A stretch of 8,450 bases of DNA from Actinomycetes bacterium (GTDB taxonomy: Bacteria > Actinomycetota > CALGFH01): NCBI GenBank assembly GCA_030152105.1, contig JASLIH010000185.1:1-8450 (forward strand), written 5' to 3'. The notes beneath the pieces are model-generated. The model was not told the origin of the DNA and ran no database searches. It saw only the letters and a program-made list of their open reading frames with translations. The position numbers were made by a program, and so were the translations under genes. Every line of letters starts with the position of its first letter. Within the stretch, counting starts at the first letter, position 1. Shown here in pieces: positions 6,789-8,450 of this stretch.

Positions 6789-6797
6789 GCCGCAAGA

Positions 6798-7355
6798 GTG
6801 TCCGACGGGTTGGACCACGGCCATCTGGATGACAGCGAACGCGAGTGGCTGCGCGCCTCCAGGCGCTCGGCCGCCCGCAAGTCCTGGCTGCTCATCGGGG
6901 TGCTCGTGGTCGCGGCCATCTTCCTGGCCTGGCTGACGGTCGACGGGCTCCCCTGGACCGACCGGGCCCCGGCCACCACCACCCCGGACCAGCAGGTCAT
7001 CGCCGACGGCGAGAAGGCTCTGGCCGACTGGGGCGAGTTCGCGGTCACCAACGACCTCAGCGACGTCAAGGAGACGTTCTGGGCCAACGGGCCGCAGTAC
7101 AAGCAGCTGGCCAAGGAGGCCAAGGAGCGCAAGGGCAAGCCGATCGGGCCGCCGCCGTACAAGATGACCATGTCCGGGGTGCAGGTGATCGCCCCGTCGA
7201 ACCGGGCCGACCAGCGGGTGCTGCGCGGCAAGGTGCAGATGACCCGGCCCGGCGAGGACCCCCAGAGCTTCAACTGGGACGTCTGGCTCCAGCTCGACCA
7301 GGCCTCGGACGGCCGCTGGCGGCTCTGGACGGTCCGGGAGACGGCCGGGCCCTGA
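6798..7355 (+). CDS. Single-pass membrane protein of unknown function, possible NTF2-like extracytoplasmic domain
   Basis: I do not recognise this 185-aa protein. The N-terminus is short, acidic and then basic (SERE...RRSAARK), followed by one strong membrane helix at about 30-48 (LLIGVLVVAAIFLAWLTV). The positive-inside rule places the remaining ~135 residues outside the membrane. That part starts with a Thr/Pro linker (APATTTPDQQ), then two helices (VIADGEKALADWGEF) and several strand-like stretches (YKMTMSGVQVIA, RVLRGKVQMT, NWDVWLQLDQ, RWRLWTVRE). Helices followed by a curved sheet suggest a cystatin/NTF2-like domain, as in many actinobacterial membrane-anchored accessory proteins; this is inference. 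I chose GTG 6798-6800 because GGAGGT lies at 6783-6788. The frame is open further upstream to an ATG at 6636, but that extension overlaps the ligase start on the other strand and looks non-coding. The stop is 3 bp from the stop of the convergent LysM gene. Confidence 0.75.
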   Translation: MSDGLDHGHLDDSEREWLRASRRSAARKSWLLIGVLVVAAIFLAWLTVDGLPWTDRAPATTTPDQQVIADGEKALADWGEFAVTNDLSDVKETFWANGPQYKQLAKEAKERKGKPIGPPPYKMTMSGVQVIAPSNRADQRVLRGKVQMTRPGEDPQSFNWDVWLQLDQASDGRWRLWTVRETAGP

Positions 7356-7358
7356 GGC

Positions 7359-8288
7359 TCAGTCGACCGGCGGGAGGGTGATCTCCTCGCCCGGGTAGAT
7401 CAGGTCGGGGTTACCCGAGCGCAGCCCGTGCCGGTTGGCCTCGACGACCCGCACCCAGTAGTCGGCCACCTCGCGGTTGGTCGGCTCGCCCGACCCGCCG
7501 CTGCGTGCCTTGGACAGGTGCGCCCGGGCGATGGCCCAGAGGTTGTCGCCGCTCGCCACCTCGTACGGCTGCCGCTCGTCCGAGCGGGTGCTCCCGCCGC
7601 CTCCGGGCTCCTTGCCGGGTTCGTTCCCAGGCCCTTGCCCGCCGCCCTGGTTGGGCCCGCCGGGCGGCTCCTGCGGGGCCCGGCTGGTGCTCGTGGTCGC
7701 CGGGTTGAACTCGTAGGCGTGGGTGGTGGTCGGCGCGGCCGTGCCCTTGCGGGTCGCCGGGGGCGCCGGCGTGGCCACGGTGGTGGGCGGCGCACCCTCG
7801 GTGGTCGTCGGCGCCTGGGCCGCGGCCGGGGCCTCGGTGGTGGTGGGCGCCGCTGTCGTGGTGGGGGCCTCGGTGGTGGTGGGCGCCGCTGTCGTGGTGG
7901 GGGCCTTGGTGGTGGTGGGGGCCCTGGTGGTGGGCGCCGCTGTAGTCGTGGGGGCCTTGGTGGTGGTGGGCTGCCCGGAGGCCGGGAGGCGGCGGGGGGC
8001 CTGATCCGCTGGTTCGGGAACATAGCGGCTGGCCGGCGGCCCGGTCGTCTCCGGGGCGGTGCTCGGAGGTGCCGTCGTCTCGCTGCCCGAGGTCGGGACC
8101 TGGTCGGCGGGATTGGGAACATACCGGCTGGCCGGCGGCTCGGTGGCCGAGCTCGGCGGGTCCTGCTGGCCCGAGGACCCGGTCGCCTGGGCGGCGGCCA
8201 CCGGCTTCCTGGCCGGCGGCCCCATCCCGCCCCCGCTGTCGGCGGCCAGGGCCGGGCCGGCCACCCCGAGCGTGGTGCCCCCGACCAT
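7359..8288 (-). CDS. Exported Thr/Pro-rich protein with C-terminal LysM domain
   Basis: Predicted cell-surface protein that binds peptidoglycan through a C-terminal LysM domain. With ATG 8286-8288 it has 309 residues. It opens with a hydrophobic stretch ending GPALA-ADS, an AxA-type signal peptidase site. Two copies of PPASRYVP(N/E)PADQ follow (51-63, 84-96), then a low-complexity stalk of APTTT-type repeats (about 107-165), a Gly/Pro linker (205-233), and LysM at about 241-307 (YEVASGDNLWAIARAHL ... LIYPGEEITLP). The LysM is the longer actinobacterial form, with an insert between its first helix (AIARAHL) and second helix (WVRVVEANRHG). The start is uncertain. The ATG has no SD and would give a signal peptide lacking a basic N-region. 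The frame stays open to 8399, and the residues just before the ATG (ADHAVAVTLATS) look like part of the same hydrophobic segment, but no ATG, GTG or TTG is found there. The upstream side is disturbed by the inverted repeat 8255-8450. Confidence 0.75.
   Translation of the reverse strand: MVGGTTLGVAGPALAADSGGGMGPPARKPVAAAQATGSSGQQDPPSSATEPPASRYVPNPADQVPTSGSETTAPPSTAPETTGPPASRYVPEPADQAPRRLPASGQPTTTKAPTTTAAPTTRAPTTTKAPTTTAAPTTTEAPTTTAAPTTTEAPAAAQAPTTTEGAPPTTVATPAPPATRKGTAAPTTTHAYEFNPATTSTSRAPQEPPGGPNQGGGQGPGNEPGKEPGGGGSTRSDERQPYEVASGDNLWAIARAHLSKARSGGSGEPTNREVADYWVRVVEANRHGLRSGNPDLIYPGEEITLPPVD
7831..7975. repeat. Coding tandem repeats for the APTTT stalk, including an exact 36-bp duplication
   Basis: Units 7831-7866 and 7867-7902 are identical 36-bp copies. 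They are followed by an 18-bp partial unit (7903-7920), a 33-bp variant (7921-7953) and a further partial unit. All are in frame with the LysM protein gene and encode APTTTEAPTTTA-like sequence. Repeats in multiples of 3 bp can expand or contract without breaking the frame, so stalk length probably varies between strains. There are no unique spacers, so this is not a CRISPR array. Confidence 0.85.
8001..8039. repeat. Imperfect direct repeat, copy A (pair with 8100-8138)
   Basis: This ~39-bp stretch is repeated at 8100-8138, sharing CATA.CGGCTGGCCGGCGG and GGGAACATA. Both copies encode PPASRYVP(N/E)PADQ in the LysM protein. The conserved RYVP core between low-complexity segments suggests an internal duplication of a short motif rather than random drift. 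Confidence 0.7.
8100..8138. repeat. Imperfect direct repeat, copy B (pair with 8001-8039)
   Basis: Second copy of the motif-coding repeat. It encodes the membrane-distal or proximal partner of the RYVP motif, depending on protein orientation, with N instead of E at the one changed core position. Confidence 0.7.
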
Positions 8289-8450
8289 CGAGGTGGCCAG
8301 GGTGACCGCGACCGCGTGGTCGGCTCCCGTCGGCGGTCCGGGCGGTCGGGTGGGCCACCCTGCCCCGGGCCCGCCCGGTGGCCGACCACGCGGTCGCGGT
8401 CACCCAGGCCACCACGATGGTCGGGGGCACCACGCTCGGGGTGGCCGGCC
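8255..8450. repeat. Large inverted repeat at the window edge (70-bp arms, 68/70 matched)
   Basis: Position i pairs with 16705-i: arm 8255-8324 is the reverse complement of 8381-8450 except for A/A mismatches at 8291/8414 and 8299/8406. The arms flank a 56-bp spacer (8325-8380) that still pairs in patches, for example 8338-8343 with 8362-8367. The right arm reaches the last base, so the true length is unknown. The left arm is the signal-peptide-coding start of the LysM gene; the right arm is the same sequence pointing the other way. It is either a fold-back assembly or library chimera or a real inverted duplication. Confidence 0.9.
8378..8450 (+). CDS. Possible start of a divergent gene with a LysM-protein-like signal peptide (partial)
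   Basis: In the right arm of the inverted repeat, GTG 8378-8380 opens a frame reading MADHAVAVTQATTMVGGTTL and continuing off the window. It differs from the equivalent part of the LysM protein only by Leu to Gln and Ser to Thr. If the repeat is real, this would be the start of a divergently transcribed paralogue; if it is a chimera, it is not a gene. No ribosome binding site is visible. Confidence 0.2.
   Translation, partial: MADHAVAVTQATTMVGGTTLGVAG

Noticed and set aside
6636..6797. N-terminal extension of the membrane-protein gene to ATG 6636
   Set aside because: It overlaps the start of the ligase on the other strand, has no RBS and Ser/Thr-rich non-family sequence; GTG 6798 has GGAGGT upstream and leads directly into a signal-anchor topology.
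7831..7975. Regular short repeats that could suggest a CRISPR array
   Set aside because: Units are directly adjacent, have no unique spacers, and are in frame as APTTT protein repeats.
7411..8433. Second and third - strand frames across the LysM gene, one starting in the right arm of the inverted repeat
   Set aside because: They translate the APTTT repeats as Arg/Pro or His/Gly/Pro runs and lose the LysM domain and signal peptide; only the 7359-8288 frame makes a sensible protein.

Overview
The window is very GC-rich DNA (well above 70% G+C by eye), with codon third positions almost always G or C, GTG/CTG starts and a candidate leaderless promoter. Together with a long-form actinobacterial-type LysM protein and a 4-coumarate-CoA-ligase-like enzyme, this suggests an uncultured high-GC actinomycetote. 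No rRNA, tRNA, CRISPR array, transposase or integrase is visible. Taxonomy is inferred from protein style only.

Layout from left to right: (1) the 3' end of a small GlsB/YeaQ-type membrane protein gene on the + strand (1-210). (2) Two tandem hairpins (213-279) separating it from a convergent three-gene operon on the - strand. (3) That operon, transcribed from about 5059 down to 308, encodes a winged-helix kleisin-like protein, a KITE/DUF4194-like protein and a 958-residue SMC-type ATPase. The order kleisin-KITE-SMC is that of mukFEB, mksFEB and jetABC. The three genes are tightly coupled: a CTGA stop/start overlap with a perfect Shine-Dalgarno sequence between the first two, and a 14-nt overlap between the last two. 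No TOPRIM nuclease (JetD/MksG) is present beside it. (4) An 87-bp gap with an 18-bp perfect palindrome. (5) A complete acyl/aryl-CoA ligase gene on - (5147-6721). (6) A short divergent promoter region, then a one-TM extracytoplasmic protein on + (6798-7355). (7) Convergent to it, only 3 bp away, a Thr/Pro-rich LysM cell-surface protein on - (7359-8288). (8) At the right edge, a 70-bp, 68/70-matched inverted repeat that copies the signal-peptide-coding start of the LysM gene in the opposite orientation and runs to the last base.

The main system is the SMC-kleisin-KITE complex. In known relatives the SMC dimer is closed by the kleisin and loaded with KITE dimers to extrude DNA loops, either for chromosome organisation (MukBEF, MksBEF) or for plasmid defence (Wadjet JetABC plus JetD). 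Here the nuclease is missing, the ATPase is short and its head motifs are divergent, and the neighbours look like ordinary chromosomal genes. A chromosome-maintenance role, or a defence complex with a nuclease elsewhere, are both open. The remaining genes (ligase, membrane protein, LysM protein) show no clear functional link to it.
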